From Heterohyrax brucei (lineage: Eukaryota > Chordata > Mammalia > Hyracoidea > Procaviidae): a DNA stretch of 64,000 nt. Made by a program: the position numbers and the translations under genes. Positions 10,919 through 22,760 of this stretch are shown one piece after another (position 1 is the stretch's first letter; every line of letters begins with the position of its first letter). The notes under the pieces were generated by a model. The model was not told the DNA's origin and did not search any database. It saw nothing but the letters and a program-made list of their open reading frames with translations. The stretch is taken from assembly GCA_028571685.1 (NCBI GenBank), contig CM053143.1:5199501-5263500 (forward strand), given 5' to 3'.

Positions 10919-11003
10919 ATGAGGGAGTTAATGTTACCACCTGAGATTTAGTGTCCTTTCTGTCTTTCCCACATCTTGTGATGTAATTATTCTTAGGCAC
11001 TTC
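10919..11003. repeat. Local direct repeat, copy 2
   Basis: Second copy of the unit at 10250-10334, from 'gagggagttaatgttacc' to 'attattcttaggcacttc'. The similarity does not obviously extend beyond these limits on either side. Confidence 0.6.
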
Positions 11004-11209
11004 TGACAAGGTTAGCTGGGTAGGCCCAGAAGGGAGGAGATGGTTCTGTATGAAAACAACAAAATGAAATTCTCAGAAAAAACTGTTATTTTGGCCACCT
11101 AGCCTATATATCACCCAGAGTTTTGTTTAAATTATTTGCATCATCAGATTAGGTCTTGAACCTTTCTACACAAATTTAACACCAATACCTCAAACTGCAT
11201 CAGACTCAC

Positions 11210-11560
11210 AACCGCGTCATCCATTTTCTCTCTAAAAATTCCCACTTCATTTGTTTCCTAGTTCAGATAAGGGCAATGACCTCCAAGATTAAAACTCAGT
11301 AGCATCCTCACCTTCTTCCTCTTCTTCACCCTCCAAATTCAGATAATAATCAAATCTAATTGAATACTGTTCTGAAATGTCTCGTACCTTTCACTATTTT
11401 CTGTTACTCTAGTTATGACCCTAATTCAAAATTTTTACATCTCTTACCTGGAATATCATAATAGCATCAAAACACAAATCTCCCAACTTCCAATACCTCC
11501 CCATTTATTACATCCTTCACACAATACAACTACTATGATCGGCTTACCAAATTTTACATT
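11210..11560 (+). mobile_element. Possible L2 LINE fragment
   Basis: Pyrimidine-rich sequence with the L2-like order 'ttgtttcctagttcag' ... 'tgttctgaaatgtct' ... 'acctggaatatcataatagc'. L2 3' regions have this composition, but the copy is too diverged for certainty. Confidence 0.35.
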
Positions 11561-11929
11561 TCATAATATTCTGTTTGGAAGCTCTCATTGATTTCTTACT
11601 ACTTATAGCACCATTGTCTGCTTGATTTATGATAAGATTTCAATTCATTAGGAAACTAGGAAGGAAAGATGGAAGACACAGGAAGGGGCAAAACGATTTC
11701 AAAATTTAAATTTTTTTTATTTCAAATTTGGTTTTCCACTTTGTTTATGTTTTATTATCTTATGCAAAGCAATCCTATTTAAAGAAACAAAACATATGTG
11801 CATCTGTTTATTTTTGAAAAAAAATCAAAGGAAGATCAAATTAGAAAAAAGTTACGTATACAGGGTAAAGTGTGGTTATATAAAAGAATATCTTGTTCTG
11901 AGGAAACAAATATATAATACTAATAAGTA

Positions 11930-12135
11930 AAGGGGCAAGATACATTTAACCAACATTTAGGGGTTCTGGAAAAAGAATAAAAGGGGAGGTGAATAATAGA
12001 GTCATTGTAGTAAGATGTTAAACACTGGCTGATAGAGGGTAAAGGGTTATAAGAATTCTTTGGTTCTTTGCACTATTCTTGCAACTTTTCTGTATTTTAA
12101 AGAACTGCAAAATTTAGAAGTTAAAATTTTCTTCA
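11930..12135 (+). mobile_element. Possible old L1 3' end
   Basis: The run 'ctttgcactattcttgcaac' then 'ttttctgtattttaaag' resembles the 3' terminal sequence of old L1M elements on the + strand. It is short and degenerate. Upstream, 11560-11930 is AT-rich and unassigned. Confidence 0.4.
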
Positions 12136-12383
12136 AAATCAGCACTTGCTATTTTTTTTACACTTTTTGAAGAGATGTAAATAACATATAAAGACCCAAA
12201 TTAGACTATAATACACTCGTTCTGTATCAAGACTGAGAGTTTGGTCAAGGAAGTACTTTTTCCAGGCACTTGTTAATTAGATTTAAATTTTAAATGCTCA
12301 CTGTATCATTTGATAAGAAATCTTTAGAATTTCTCACTATCACATCATAAATTTGGTAATCAAAAATCCTTAAGGAATCATGC

Positions 12384-12817
12384 TTTTACGGATAGAATTA
12401 AACCCCCCAAAATACATGTTATAATTCTTAACCACTGTGCCTATAGTTATAATCTCATTTGGGAATAGATTGTCTTTAAACACCTACACTAAACCTTTCT
12501 CATTAATATGAGAAATTAATAGTGTAGGTGTTTAAAATCAATCTCTTTTAATATATAAAAAGAGACTAAACAAGCAAGCAAGCAAAGTAGCAGAAATGGG
12601 GGAGGAAAGATATCAAGCCCCATGAAGATCACTTAGGAGAAGAAGCTCAAAGGAGACAAGGAACTTCTTCCACCTAGTGCAGAAAGAAAGCCTTTCTTTA
12701 GTACTGGTGCGCTAAATCCAGACATCTAGCCTCCTAAATTGTGAAAGAATAAATTTCTGTTTGTTAAAGCCATCCAGTTATCGTATTCTGTTATAGTACC
12801 ACTAGATAACTAAGACA
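12384..12817 (+). mobile_element. MaLR-type LTR (5' LTR of a + strand element)
   Basis: It starts with a mutated TGTTATGGG-like end ('tttacggatagaattaaacc') and ends 'actagataactaagaca'. The internal order (ataatctcatttgggaatag, then aacaagcaagcaagca, then aataaatttctgtttgttaa and the final atccagttatcgtat) matches the LTR at 55540-55952 and the general MLT1/MST plan, with an AATAAA polyadenylation signal near its end. A 58-bp palindrome inside (12477-12534) is described separately. MaLR internal sequence follows immediately. Confidence 0.85.
12477..12534. repeat. Nested palindrome inside the LTR
   Basis: The outer arms TAAACACCTACACTA (12477-12491) and TAGTGTAGGTGTTTA (12520-12534) are exact inverted repeats of 15 bp. 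Inside them, TTTCTCAT (12496-12503) and ATGAGAAA (12508-12515) form a second exact 8-bp stem with a TAAT loop. The sister LTR at 55540 has only the right-hand version of this segment, so the left arm looks newly made. Confidence 0.9.
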
Positions 12818-13584
12818 GAATCTGTCACTGACACAGTAAGTTGCTGCTTTAACAGATACCCAAAAGATGGATTTAGTTTATGAACTGGGTAACAGGTGGA
12901 GGCTGCAAGAGTTTTAAAGTGCCCAATAGTAAAAGTCTAGATCGTCTTAGAGACTGTTGGTAGAATTATGGAGGTCAAAGGCAACTCTGGTGAGGTCTCA
13001 GAAGGAAGTGAGGAGCACTACAGAGAAAGTTTCTTTCATCTGAGGGAATACAGACGGCACCAGAAACAGAATGTTGCTAGAAATGTGAATGTTAAATGTA
13101 CTTCTGGTGATATGAGGCTTTAAAAGAAAAGAATGAGCACGTGATCAGACAATGTAAAAAAGACAGTGCTTTTTATGTAGTGGTAAAGAACTTGTCTAAA
13201 TTACATTCAAATGTTTGGAGGAATGTAGAATTTATAAGTGATGAAATTTCTAAGCTAAATCTTACAGGGGCCATATGATTTTTCCCTTCTGTTTATAGTA
13301 AAATACTAGGAGAAAGAGGTGGGCTTAAAAGTGAACAAAACTTAGAGATTTAAAAAATTCTGTTACTCCAGTTCCAGAGGACACATATCCTAGCATTTTC
13401 ACTAAGGATGTGGTTAAGTCATCTTTTTTAAGTGATTAAGCCTATGACTAATAGAAGGAACCAACTGCCACAGTAGAAGACCCATCAGCTTAGACTGATG
13501 AAAACAACATTCCTCTTGAAATTTGAGAGAAAAGAAACAGGACAAAGAAGCTACATCTGTGGTCTTCCAAGAAAATAAAAGTAC
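12818..13584 (+). mobile_element. MaLR internal region, 5' part
   Basis: Directly after the LTR, 'gttgctgctttaacagatac', 'gaactgggtaacaggtgg' and 'ggctgcaagagttttaaag' follow the usual start of MaLR internal sequence. MaLR elements carry no functional pol and depend on an autonomous ERV-L helper. The tRNA-primer site is decayed here. The region is cut at 13585 by another MaLR element in the opposite direction and resumes near 14600. Confidence 0.75.
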
Positions 13585-14600
13585 TTTCTTAGTCATCTAG
13601 TGGTGCTACAACAGAAACACTACAAGAGGTTGGTCTCAACACACAGAAGTCTATTTTCTCAAAGTGTAGAAGGTTACAAGTTCAAATGCAAACCATCAGC
13701 ATTAGGAGAAATATCCCTCTTTCCAATGGCCCCAAAGTAGGTCCCTGCCACTAATCAATCCATGGCTGAGGACCCCTCAGGTGCGGGGATCCCAGGTCCA
13801 AAGGACAGGTCCTTTCCTGGTGCAGTTCTTCCATTCCTCTCTGCTTGTTTCGCTCTCCCATATTTCAAGATATTGGCTCAAGACACTGTCTAACTATGTA
13901 GGTATCATCACTATGGCTGCAGCTAAGCCATCTATTAACACCTCGACAACAGGATTTACAACATACCTTTTGAAACTGAAACAGCTTGGCTTCCTGTGTG
14001 CCTTGCCTCTTCAGCTTCTGCTTCTTGATTTCTTGGCCTCTCTGTCCCTTGGACTTCACTGTCTAAGTCAGCACTGCTGGAATAAGTGTTTCAAAGCTCT
14101 GTAGCTTAACCAATAACTTGTTGGAGGCATCCCATGCCACCAGTAAACTTCAGCCAGAAGGCACTCAACAGTCTTGCTCAATAGGTCAGCAAGTTTAGCT
14201 CCACCAATAAGTACCTGAAGGTACTTATTTACCAGGAAGCCTCCTGTGCAGAGCTACTCAGCTCTGTCTTGTTCCATGGGTTGGATCCATCTCTGCTTGG
14301 TGTTGGTCTCACAGTTCTTCTGCTGTTGATCTCTGATACTACCGGTTCTATGCTACTGATGATTTTCTGCCGCTGTTGGTTCTTGTCATCTTCATCATTT
14401 CCAGTCTAACAATTCTCCCCATTTCTTTCTGAGTCCTCAGTTCATTCAATTTCAAAATCACCTTCAGATTTTAGATATCTGTTAGAGAAGCACCCTATAC
14501 CCAGTACTAAATTCTGTCTTAGTCATCTAGTGCTGCAACAGAATTACCACAGGTGGAAGGCCTCAACAGACAGTAGTCTAGAACAGCTCAGGGAATCACT
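13585..14600 (-). mobile_element. Second MaLR element, inserted in reverse
   Basis: A reversed LTR runs from 'tttcttagtcatctagtgg' (13585) to about 13915. Reversed internal sequence follows (13916-14514, including 'cagcttctgcttcttgatt' and 'caaagctctgtagctt', shared with 27540-27640). A second reversed LTR start, 'tgtcttagtcatctagtgct', appears at 14515 and breaks off by about 14600. The sequence on both sides looks like one + strand MaLR internal region, so I infer insertion into that element. Confidence 0.7.
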
Positions 14601-15394
14601 AAAACTGTTGGAAGGAGCACAGGAAACAGAGTTGCCTTGGTCTCAAAGACTGAAGAATTTGAAGAGCTTGAGGTCTCAAAAGATGAGGCTACAGCCTCCT
14701 AGTTTTCAAAGAGTTAGATCTTCACCAACTCATAACTAGATTGTGGGACTATCATACAGTCTGGTCAAGATGATGGGCCCACTACTCAAAGCTAATGGAA
14801 TGGGGCTGCCATGCCCAAGAGACAGAAGAATGGGGCCTGCTGGACCCCAGTGGTTAGGGGTGCCACTCAGATAGACTTGGAGAACAAAACTACTAAAAGC
14901 TGAGGGACAGAGTTGCTGTCCCAGTGGGCCTAGATGGCCAGGGTCAAAAGGCCTCCACCCAGAATCCAGAAAGCATGGCCAACATTCAGAGTATGGATCA
15001 TGAGGCCCTTGCCTAAAGGGTCCTAAAGAAAAGACAATTGTTTTCAAGCCTTCAGCGTCAATACAAATTGTTCTGCTGAGTTCTGGACTTGCTTGATGAC
15101 CATATCCATTCTTTCCAATCAATTACTCTTATTTGTAATGAAAATGTACAGTTTGTGCCTGTTTTAACCATTGTATTTTGGAATAAGATAACTTGTATTC
15201 TACATTTCACCAGTTCACGCATGAAGAGGAATTTTGTCCCCAAACAACTAAATTCTCACCTCTACTGGATTTAGATGATTCAGATTTTAAAATTTTGGAT
15301 GTTGAGTTGGTTTCAGACTTTTGAAATATTGTATCAGGATGAGTTTTCTTTGTATATAGGAAGTACGTGGTTTTTAGGAGGCAAAGAGTATAAA
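14601..15394 (+). mobile_element. MaLR internal region, 3' part
   Basis: 'gttctggacttgcttgatga', 'taaccattgtattttggaat' and 'gagttggtttcagacttttg' follow the order of the end of MaLR internal sequence on the + strand. This part fits the element that begins at 12384. A 128-residue open frame on the opposite strand (14736-15122) is incidental. Confidence 0.65.
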
Positions 15395-15455
15395 GTTATG
15401 GATTCAGCTGAATCCCTCTAAAATACAATTGTAATTCCTAAACTCTATGTCTGTG
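15395..15455 (+). mobile_element. MaLR 3' LTR, first 60 bp only
   Basis: 'gttatggattcagctgaatc' then 'ttgtaattcctaaactct' and 'atgtctgtgg' match the start of the LTR at 12384 and 55540. The LTR is cut off at 15455 by the RTE element, and I find no continuation on the far side of the RTE/L1 block. Confidence 0.65.
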
Positions 15456-16843
15456 GTCTGCCATGTGTCTGTCAGTTTGTTATACTGCAGTGGCTTACAT
15501 GTTGCTGTTATACTGAAAGCTTTGCCACCAGTACTACAAATACCAGCGGGGTCATCTCTGGTAGAAAGTTTTCAGTAGACTAGGAATAAGGACCTGGCAG
15601 TCTACTTCTGGAAAGATTGGTCAGTGAAAACTTTATGACTAGCAGCAGAAAATTGTCTGATACAGCATCAGAAGATGAACCCCTTGGACTGGAAGATGCT
15701 CCAAATGAAACTGGGAAAGAGCCACCTCCTTAAAGTAGAGTCAACCTTAATGACACAGATGGAGTGAAGCTTTCGGAATCCATATTTGCTAATGTGGCAT
15801 AAAGAGCTACATCCATTAATAATTGGAATGTGGAGTATATGAAACATGAATCTGAGAAAATTGAAAATTATAAAAAATGAAATAGAAAACATAAATATTG
15901 ATATTCTAGGCGTTGACATTGGTGAGCTAAATGTTGGCCATATTGAATTGGATAATAATATGTTCTACTATGCCAGAAATGAAAAATTGAAAGGGAATGA
16001 TTTTACACTCATTGTGAAAAAGAACATTTCAAGACCTATTCTAAAGTACAATGCTGTCAGTGATAGGATAACATCCATACACTTACAAGGAAGTCCAGGT
16101 AACCGGACTATTACTAAAATTTACTGATCAACCACTAAAGCCAAAGGTGAAGAAATTGAAGATTTTTACCAACTTCTACAGTCTGAAATTGATCAAATAT
16201 GCAATCAAGACCCATTAATGATTACTGGTGATTTCAAAAGTTGGAAACAAAGAAGGATTGGTAGTTGGAAAATACGGCATTTGTGATAGAAACAACAAAG
16301 GTGACCTCATTGTAGAATTCTGCAAGAACAACTTCTTCACTGAAAACACCATTTTTCAACAACAAAACTGGCAGCTATACATGTAGGCCTTACCAGATGG
16401 AATACAGAAGAATCAAATTAACTACTTCTGTGGAAAGAGACAATGGAAAAATTCAATATCATTAGTCATAACAAGGCTGGGACTGCCTGTGGAACAGATA
16501 TCAATTGCTCAGATTCCAGGTCAAGTTGAAGTTGAAGAAAATTAGAACAATTCCACAAAGCCGATGTATTACTTTGAGCACATCCCACCTGTGCTTAGAG
16601 GCCACTTCAAAAATGTGCTTGATGCCCTGAACAGTAATGACTGAAGATCAGACAGATTATGGACATCATACATGAAGAAAGCAAGGGGTCATTAAAAAGA
16701 CAGGAAAGGAAAAAAAAGACAAAACTGTATGTGAGAAGAGAACTCTATGACTTACTGTTGAACACAGAGTAGCTAAAGTGAAAAGAAGAAAAGATGAAGC
16801 CCAAGAACTGAACAGAAGATTTCAAAGGGCTTCTCAAGAAGAC
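15456..16843 (+). mobile_element. RTE (BovB-like) LINE, 5' half
   Basis: Begins at 'tctgccatgtgtctgtcag', the 5' untranslated wording of the afrotherian RTE, continues through the endonuclease domain and ends abruptly at 'tctcaagaagac' before the reverse transcriptase. It joins directly to the 3' UTR of a reversed L1 at 16844 with no tail from either element. The missing RTE 3' half and the missing L1 tail together suggest a deletion across the junction. Confidence 0.85.
15843..16560 (+). pseudogene. RTE apurinic-type endonuclease domain, broken
   Basis: RTE LINEs use an APE-like endonuclease to nick target DNA before target-primed reverse transcription. The frame from 15846 reads through 'INIDILGVDIGELN', equivalent to the domain's start, then 'ENEKLKGNDFTLIVKKN'-like sequence and 'DRITSIHLQGSP', and stops at 16127. 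Frame shifts and stops continue downstream, where 'ITGDF' (catalytic core region, near 16210) and the 'GTDINCSD' counterpart of the usual G-T-D-H motif (near 16490) are still visible. The catalytic histidine position is changed. It cannot be functional. Confidence 0.8.
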
Positions 16844-17639
16844 TTCCTCTCCACCATCTCATCTCCTCTCTAGTAACAGGACAGTAGGACAGCATCCTAT
16901 GGATGCATAGAAAGATAAAGGGCACACACCATGTGGTCACATTGTGTCCCCAAGTCCAATCCATTCCTGTCCGAAGAGTTGACCTCAGTAATGACTTCTG
17001 GTCAGAGGCAGCAGCAGGTCTAGGGGCCATGCTTCCAGGGGAACCCCCAAGCCTTCGGTCCATCAGTTGCAGGCTTTTAGTGGAGCTCTTGAGGTGCACC
17101 CTGCTTTTTCTCATGTTGCCACTGGGACTCGACATTGTGTGCCCCATCATGGCTGTCCTTGTTGGTGGCTGGACACCATTTGGTTCTTCTGGGCTCATGT
17201 TGATATGATTGCCCATTCACATGGGTCCTTCTGTCTTCTGGGCTCTTTTATCCTAATGTCTTTGTTGTCCTTAGTGATCATCTGTTCTGGCTCACTTGAG
17301 ACCATTTGGAGTACCTCAGATGGCAGATGCCACTCACCAACATAGGGTGCAGAAGACTCTCTTAGCAATAAGCTACTTATGCCAATTGTCTTTGATGTCC
17401 CCTGAGAGCATGATCCCCAGACCCCTACCCCTGCTGCTCTATCCTTGCTATATTGGATTAAGATTAGAAGAGATTTCAGTCTATGTTGAAGTCCAGTTAA
17501 GTTAATCTTCTACCTAACGTGTGCTGTCACTGCTTTCACCCAAGCAAATTTCTATCAACTGTCTGATCTATAACAGGCCCTCTGTCTCCCTCTCTCTTCT
17601 CCCTTGCAGCTGTCAGAGTCTTTTCTCTTGTACATGAGT

Positions 17640-20600
17640 CTGTTTTTAAGTCCTTATAGTAAGGGTCTCATACAATAATTGTCCTTGGGCTGCTGACTGA
17701 TTTCACTCAACATAATGTTCTCCAACTGAAACCAGGTTACGAGATGCTTCCTAAAAGCATCATTTTCCTTTATCATTACATGGTGTTCCATTGAGTACCT
17801 ATACCCTAGCTTGTTTATCCATTCATCTGTTGTTGGGTATCTGAGTTGGTGCCATCTTTTTTGTTATTGTGGACTGTGCTGCCATAAACTTGTGTGCATG
17901 TATCTGTTCGTGTGACCGCCCTTGCTTCTGTAGGATATATTCCAAGCAGTGAGATTACTGGATGGAATGGTATATCTACTTCCAGCTTTTCAAGAAAGCA
18001 CCAGGCTGCTTTCAAAAGAAGTTGTACACTTTGCAATCCCATCAGCAGTGTAGGAGAGTTCCAATTTCTCCACAGGCTCTCCAGCATTTGTTGTTCTGTA
18101 TTTTTTGGATCACAGCCAACCTTGTCAGGGTGAGATGGTATCTCATTGCAGTTTTGACATGGGTTTCTTTAATAGCTAATGATCATGAACATTTTCTCTT
18201 AAGCCTTTGGCTGCCTGTGTGTCCTCTTTGGTGAAGTGTCTGTCCATTGCCTTCGCCATCACTTAATTGGGTTATTTATCCTTTTCTTATTGATATTTTG
18301 CATAACTTTGTAGATTATGTAGATCAGATGTCAACCCTACCCTACATATACTTCCCAAATATTTCTTTCCATTCTGCAGGTGATCTTTTAATTCCTTTGA
18401 TAAAGTTTTTTGATGAGCAAAAGTGTTTGATTCTTAGCAGTTCCCATTTACCTATTCTCTCTTCTGTTGATCGTGCTTTGTTCATCAGATTTTGGAGTCT
18501 GTCTAAACTGTGTATTAAAACTTGTATTGTTGACCCTATTTTTTCTTGCATGATCTTTATCAGTCTGGGTTTGATATTTAGGTCTTTTATCCAATTTGAG
18601 TTAGTTTTTGTGTAAGGTGTGAGATATGGGTCTTGTTTCAATTCTTTGCAGGTGGATATCCAATTTTGCCAGCATCATTTGTTAAAGAGAGTGTTTTTAC
18701 CCAGGTAATAGTCTTAGGGCCTTTGTCAAATATCAGCTGTTCATAGGAGGATGGTGGCATCTCTGGGGTCTCAACCCTGTTCCATTTGTCTACTTGTCTC
18801 TTTTTGTACCAGTACCAGGTTGTTTTGACTACTGTGGCAGTGTAATAGGTTCTAAGGTCACATAGTGAGAGGACTGCCGCTGTGTTTTTCTTCTTCAGTA
18901 GTGCTTTGCTTATCCAGGGTTTCTTCCCCTTGCAAACAAAGTTGGAAATTTCTTCCTCCGTCTCATTAAAAAACATCCCTAGAATCTGCACTGGGATTGC
19001 ATTGTATATATAGATAGCTTTGAATAGAATAGACATCTTCACAATGGTAAGTCTCCCTATCCATGAGCAGGATAGGTTTCTCCATTTATGTAAGTCTCTC
19101 TCAGTTGCATTAGGATCTTGTAGTTCTCTTTGTATAGTTCTCTTACTTCTCTAGGTAATTTACACCTAGATATTTTATCTTCTTCAGGGCTATAGTAAAT
19201 GGTATTGATTTAGTGATTTCTTCGTTAATGATCTCTTTCTTGCTATAAAGGAATCCAACTGATTTATTTATGTTTATCTTATATCCTGATACTCTGATGA
19301 GTTGTTCTATCAGTTTGAGTAGTTTATTTATGGATTCTTTAGGATTATCAGCATATACAACCACATCATCTGCAAACAGAGACATTTTTACTTCTTTGCT
19401 GATGTGGGTACTCTATTTCTTGGCCTTGTCTAATTACTCTGACCAGAACCTCTAGTACAGTGTTGAACAGTAGTGGTGAAAGTGAGTATCCTTGTCTAGT
19501 TCTGTTCTCAAGGGGAATTCTTTCAGTCTCTCTTCATTCAAGATGATGTAGGCAGTTGGCTCAGTGTAGGTGTCCCTGAGGAATTTGCTTTCCATTTCTA
19601 TTTTGCTGAGAGTTTTTAACATGAATGGGTGCTGGACTTTGTCATACCATTTTTCTGCATCAATTGACAAAATCAGGCGATTCTGATCTTTTGTGGTATT
19701 TATGTTATTGATCACATTAACTGTTTTTCTGATGTTGAACCAGCCTTGCAACCCAGGTATGAATCCAACTTGGTCATGATGAATTACTTTTTTTAGTATG
19801 TTGTTGAATTCTATTGGCAAAGATTCTGTTGAAGATTTTTGCATCTAGGTTCATGAGTGACATGAAATTAGAGACATTGGTCTCTAATTTTCCTTTTATG
19901 AGAGATCTTTCCCTGGCTTTGATATCAGGGTTATGCTGGCTTCATAGAGGAATTTGGTAGTACTCCATCACTTTCTATGCTGTGATGTAGTCTCAGTAGT
20001 ATTGGAGTTAACTCTTCTCTAAAAGCCTGGTAGAATTCTCTGGTGAAGCCATCTGGGCCAGAGTTTTATTTTGGTTGGTAGTTTTTGATGACTTTTTCAA
20101 TCTCTTCCTTTGTGATGGATTTATTAAGTTGTTCTCCATCTCCTTATGATAATTTTGGTAGGTGATATAAATCTAGGAACTTGTCCATTTCCTCTAGGTT
20201 ATCAAATCTGCTACAGTACAGTCTTTTGTTATGATACTTTTGATTTCTGTTGGATCTGGTGTGATATCTCCCATTTCCTTTCTTATTTGGGTTATTTGTT
20301 ACCTCTCCTGTTTTTCTTTAGTCAGTTTAGTCTATGGTTTGCCAGTTTTGTCGATCTTTTCAAAAATGCAGCTTTTGTTTTTTTTTAATTTTTTCACTTG
20401 TTCTTTTCTTTGATTCACTTAGTTCTGCTCTAATCTTTATGATCTGTTTTCTCCTGGTGCCTGAGGGTTTCCTCTGTTGCTGTTTTCTACATGTTCAAGC
20501 TGTAGGCTTAATTCTTTGGTTTGGGTCTTTTCTTCCTTCTGAATCAGTACATTTATAGAGATAAATTGACTTCTGAGCACTGCTTTGGCTGCATCTCATG

Positions 20601-21435
20601 GGTTCTGGTAGGATGCATTTCCATTCTCATTTGAATCCATAAATTTCTTTATTTTGTCCTTGATTTCTTCTATAACCCATGGCTTTTTGAGCAAGGTATT
20701 GTTCAGTTTCCATGAGTTCCAATTTCTATCTATGTTTTTTCTGCTATTGATTTCAACTTTTATGACTTTATGGTCTGTGAAGATGCTTTGCAATAATTCA
20801 GTAGTTTGGATTTTATTGAGATTTGCTTTACATCCTAACACATGATCTATTCTCAAAAATGTTCCATGTGCATTGGAGTAGAAGTTGTACGTATCTGTTG
20901 ATGGATAAACAGTTCTGTATATATCGATGAGGTCTAGTTGGTTAATTGTTGCAATAAGATTCTTTGTGTTTTTACAGAGCTTTTTTTCTGGGTGATCTGT
21001 CCATTACTGAAAGTGGAGTTTGGAAGTCTCCAACTATTATTGTGGAGTGATGTATCTCATTTTTCAATGTAGTCAGTGTTTGTTTGATATACTTAGACGC
21101 TCTGGTATTGGGTCCATAAACATTTAATATTAAGTCCTGCTTGTGTATTGAAACTTCCATCAATAAATAGTGACCATCCTTGTCCACAGTGGTGTATTTT
21201 ACATCAAAATCTATTTTATTTGAGATTAATATTGCCACACTGGCTCTTCTTTGTATATTGTTAGCTTTGTATATATTATTCCACCCTTTAATTTTCAGTT
21301 TTGGTCTTACCTTTAAGTCTAAAGTATGTTTCTTGGAAGCAACATATTAATAAGTCATCCCTTTTGATCCAAGATGTCACTCGTTGGCTCTTTATTGGAG
21401 TGTTCAGACCATTTACATTCAATGTAATTATTGAT
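17640..21435 (-). pseudogene. L1 ORF2 (endonuclease and reverse transcriptase), degraded
   Basis: ORF2 protein nicks DNA and copies L1 RNA at the insertion site. Order on the minus strand: endonuclease start 'ITLNVNGLNTPIKSQR' (21460-21380), the 'GPNTRASKYIKQTLT' endonuclease part (about 21100), reverse transcriptase with '[16 protein letters not shown]' (about 19670-19600), an intact catalytic FADD in '[17 protein letters not shown]' (about 19380), the 'IKYLGVNYL' segment, and the C-terminal 'LLGIYPTEARAVTRTDT' stretch (about 17940). At least a dozen frame breaks separate these pieces. Confidence 0.85.
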
Positions 21436-21439
21436 GAAA

Positions 21440-21499
21440 GCCAAGTGCCGTCGAGACAGATCCGACTCATGGCGACCCTAGGGGCCAGGATAGAACTCA
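21440..21499 (-). mobile_element. AfroSINE 3' tail inserted in L1
   Basis: 'gccaagtgccgtcgagacag', 'atccgactcatggcgaccct' and 'aggggccaggatagaac' are the reversed last 60 bp of the SINE. The related L1 at about 41881-41940 runs straight through this point, which proves insertion after the L1 was in place. Target duplication is not clear. Confidence 0.85.
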
Positions 21500-21984
21500 T
21501 AGGTATGTGTTTAGTGCTGTCATTTTGATGTATTTATTTTTGTATTGGTGTTTTCTATGTTGCTCTTGATAGTCTGTTGTGGATCACTCTTCTTTATGAG
21601 TTGATGTTTCATCTTTTTCAGTGCTGGTTTTGTGTTTCTTTAGGCTCCTGTATTATGTTTTTCATTTTGATATGCTGCATTGTTACTGTGTTTTGCAACT
21701 ACGCCATGAGCCTCCTTAATATTAAGTTTAAACTCAATTTTAACTTCTACATATCTTTCTAACTTCTTCTCCACTTAAAAGGACTATAACTACTGTAGTA
21801 TATCCCTCTTTTCATGTGATAGTGTTCTAGTTTTCATGATATGATCACTGGTCCCCTTCTTTTAACACTGTAGCTTTGATTGAGTTTTATACCTTCCTTA
21901 ACTAAGTAGTTTTCTGGATGTTGTGTCCTATATTGCCTCCTTAAATATACACTTGATGTTTTGGGTTTTCTAAGCAAAGAGTTT

Positions 21985-22760
21985 CTTTTAGTATTTCTTG
22001 TAGTTTGGGTTTGGTTTTTACAAAGTCTCTAAGCTCCTGTTCATCTGCAAATGTCTTAATTTCATCTTCATATTTGAGAGACAGTTCTTCAGGATATATA
22101 ATTCTTAGTTGGAAGTTTTTCTCCTTTAAGACTTTGAATGTGTCATCTCACTGCCTGTAGGTCAACATCATTTCTGTCGAGTTGTCAGACGAAAGCTTCC
22201 AGGGCTTCCCTCTGAATGTTAGCCTTTCTTTGAGTCTCACTGCCTTTATTGTTTCTGTTTATGTTTCATTCTACTAAGCTTTATTTTAATATTCCCTGGT
22301 ATCTTTCTTTTAGGGTCTAGTTCTTATGGTGTTTAATATAGGTCTTGGATGTCTATGTTCTCTTCCTTCATAATTTCAGGGAAGTTTTCTGTCAGCAACT
22401 CAACAATACTCTTCATGTTTACAGCTGTCCAAATTTTCCTTATAAATGTTGGTGTCAGTTGTTCTATTTTCAAGGTCATTAAGCTTGACTTCCAGTTGCT
22501 CAATTCTGCCATTTTGGCTTTGAATTGAATTGTCTAATTCTGTAATTTTGTTATCTATCTGTTTACAGAATGCTGATGTTCCTTCAGTTCAAATAGCTTC
22601 TTTAATTTTTTACTTTGCAGTGCTGCCTTTTTTATAATCTCTAGTCTCAGTAAATCTCTAGGAGGGATCTATATATAACTCTTTTGTACTTGACATCTGA
22701 TAGTTTCAGAAAGGCTTCTTCATCTGGAAATTTTTTGATTATTTTGGGAGTTTACTGGAA
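21985..22760 (-). pseudogene. L1 ORF1 (RNA-binding chaperone), degraded
   Basis: L1 ORF1 encodes a trimeric coiled-coil RNA-binding protein that coats L1 RNA. On the minus strand the DNA carries the wording for the conserved RRM and C-terminal domain (the tract near 22030-22430 in reverse corresponds to the part that binds RNA), and upstream of it lies the coiled-coil region. No long frame remains open. The same arrangement is seen in the L1 at about 42400-43260. Confidence 0.65.

Noticed and set aside
14736..15122. 128-codon minus-strand frame
   Set aside because: It is the antisense of MaLR internal sequence and GC-rich by composition; no domain seen.
16773..17216. 147-codon minus-strand frame
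   Set aside because: It lies wholly in the RTE/L1 3' UTR junction region and crosses the element border; no protein similarity recognised.
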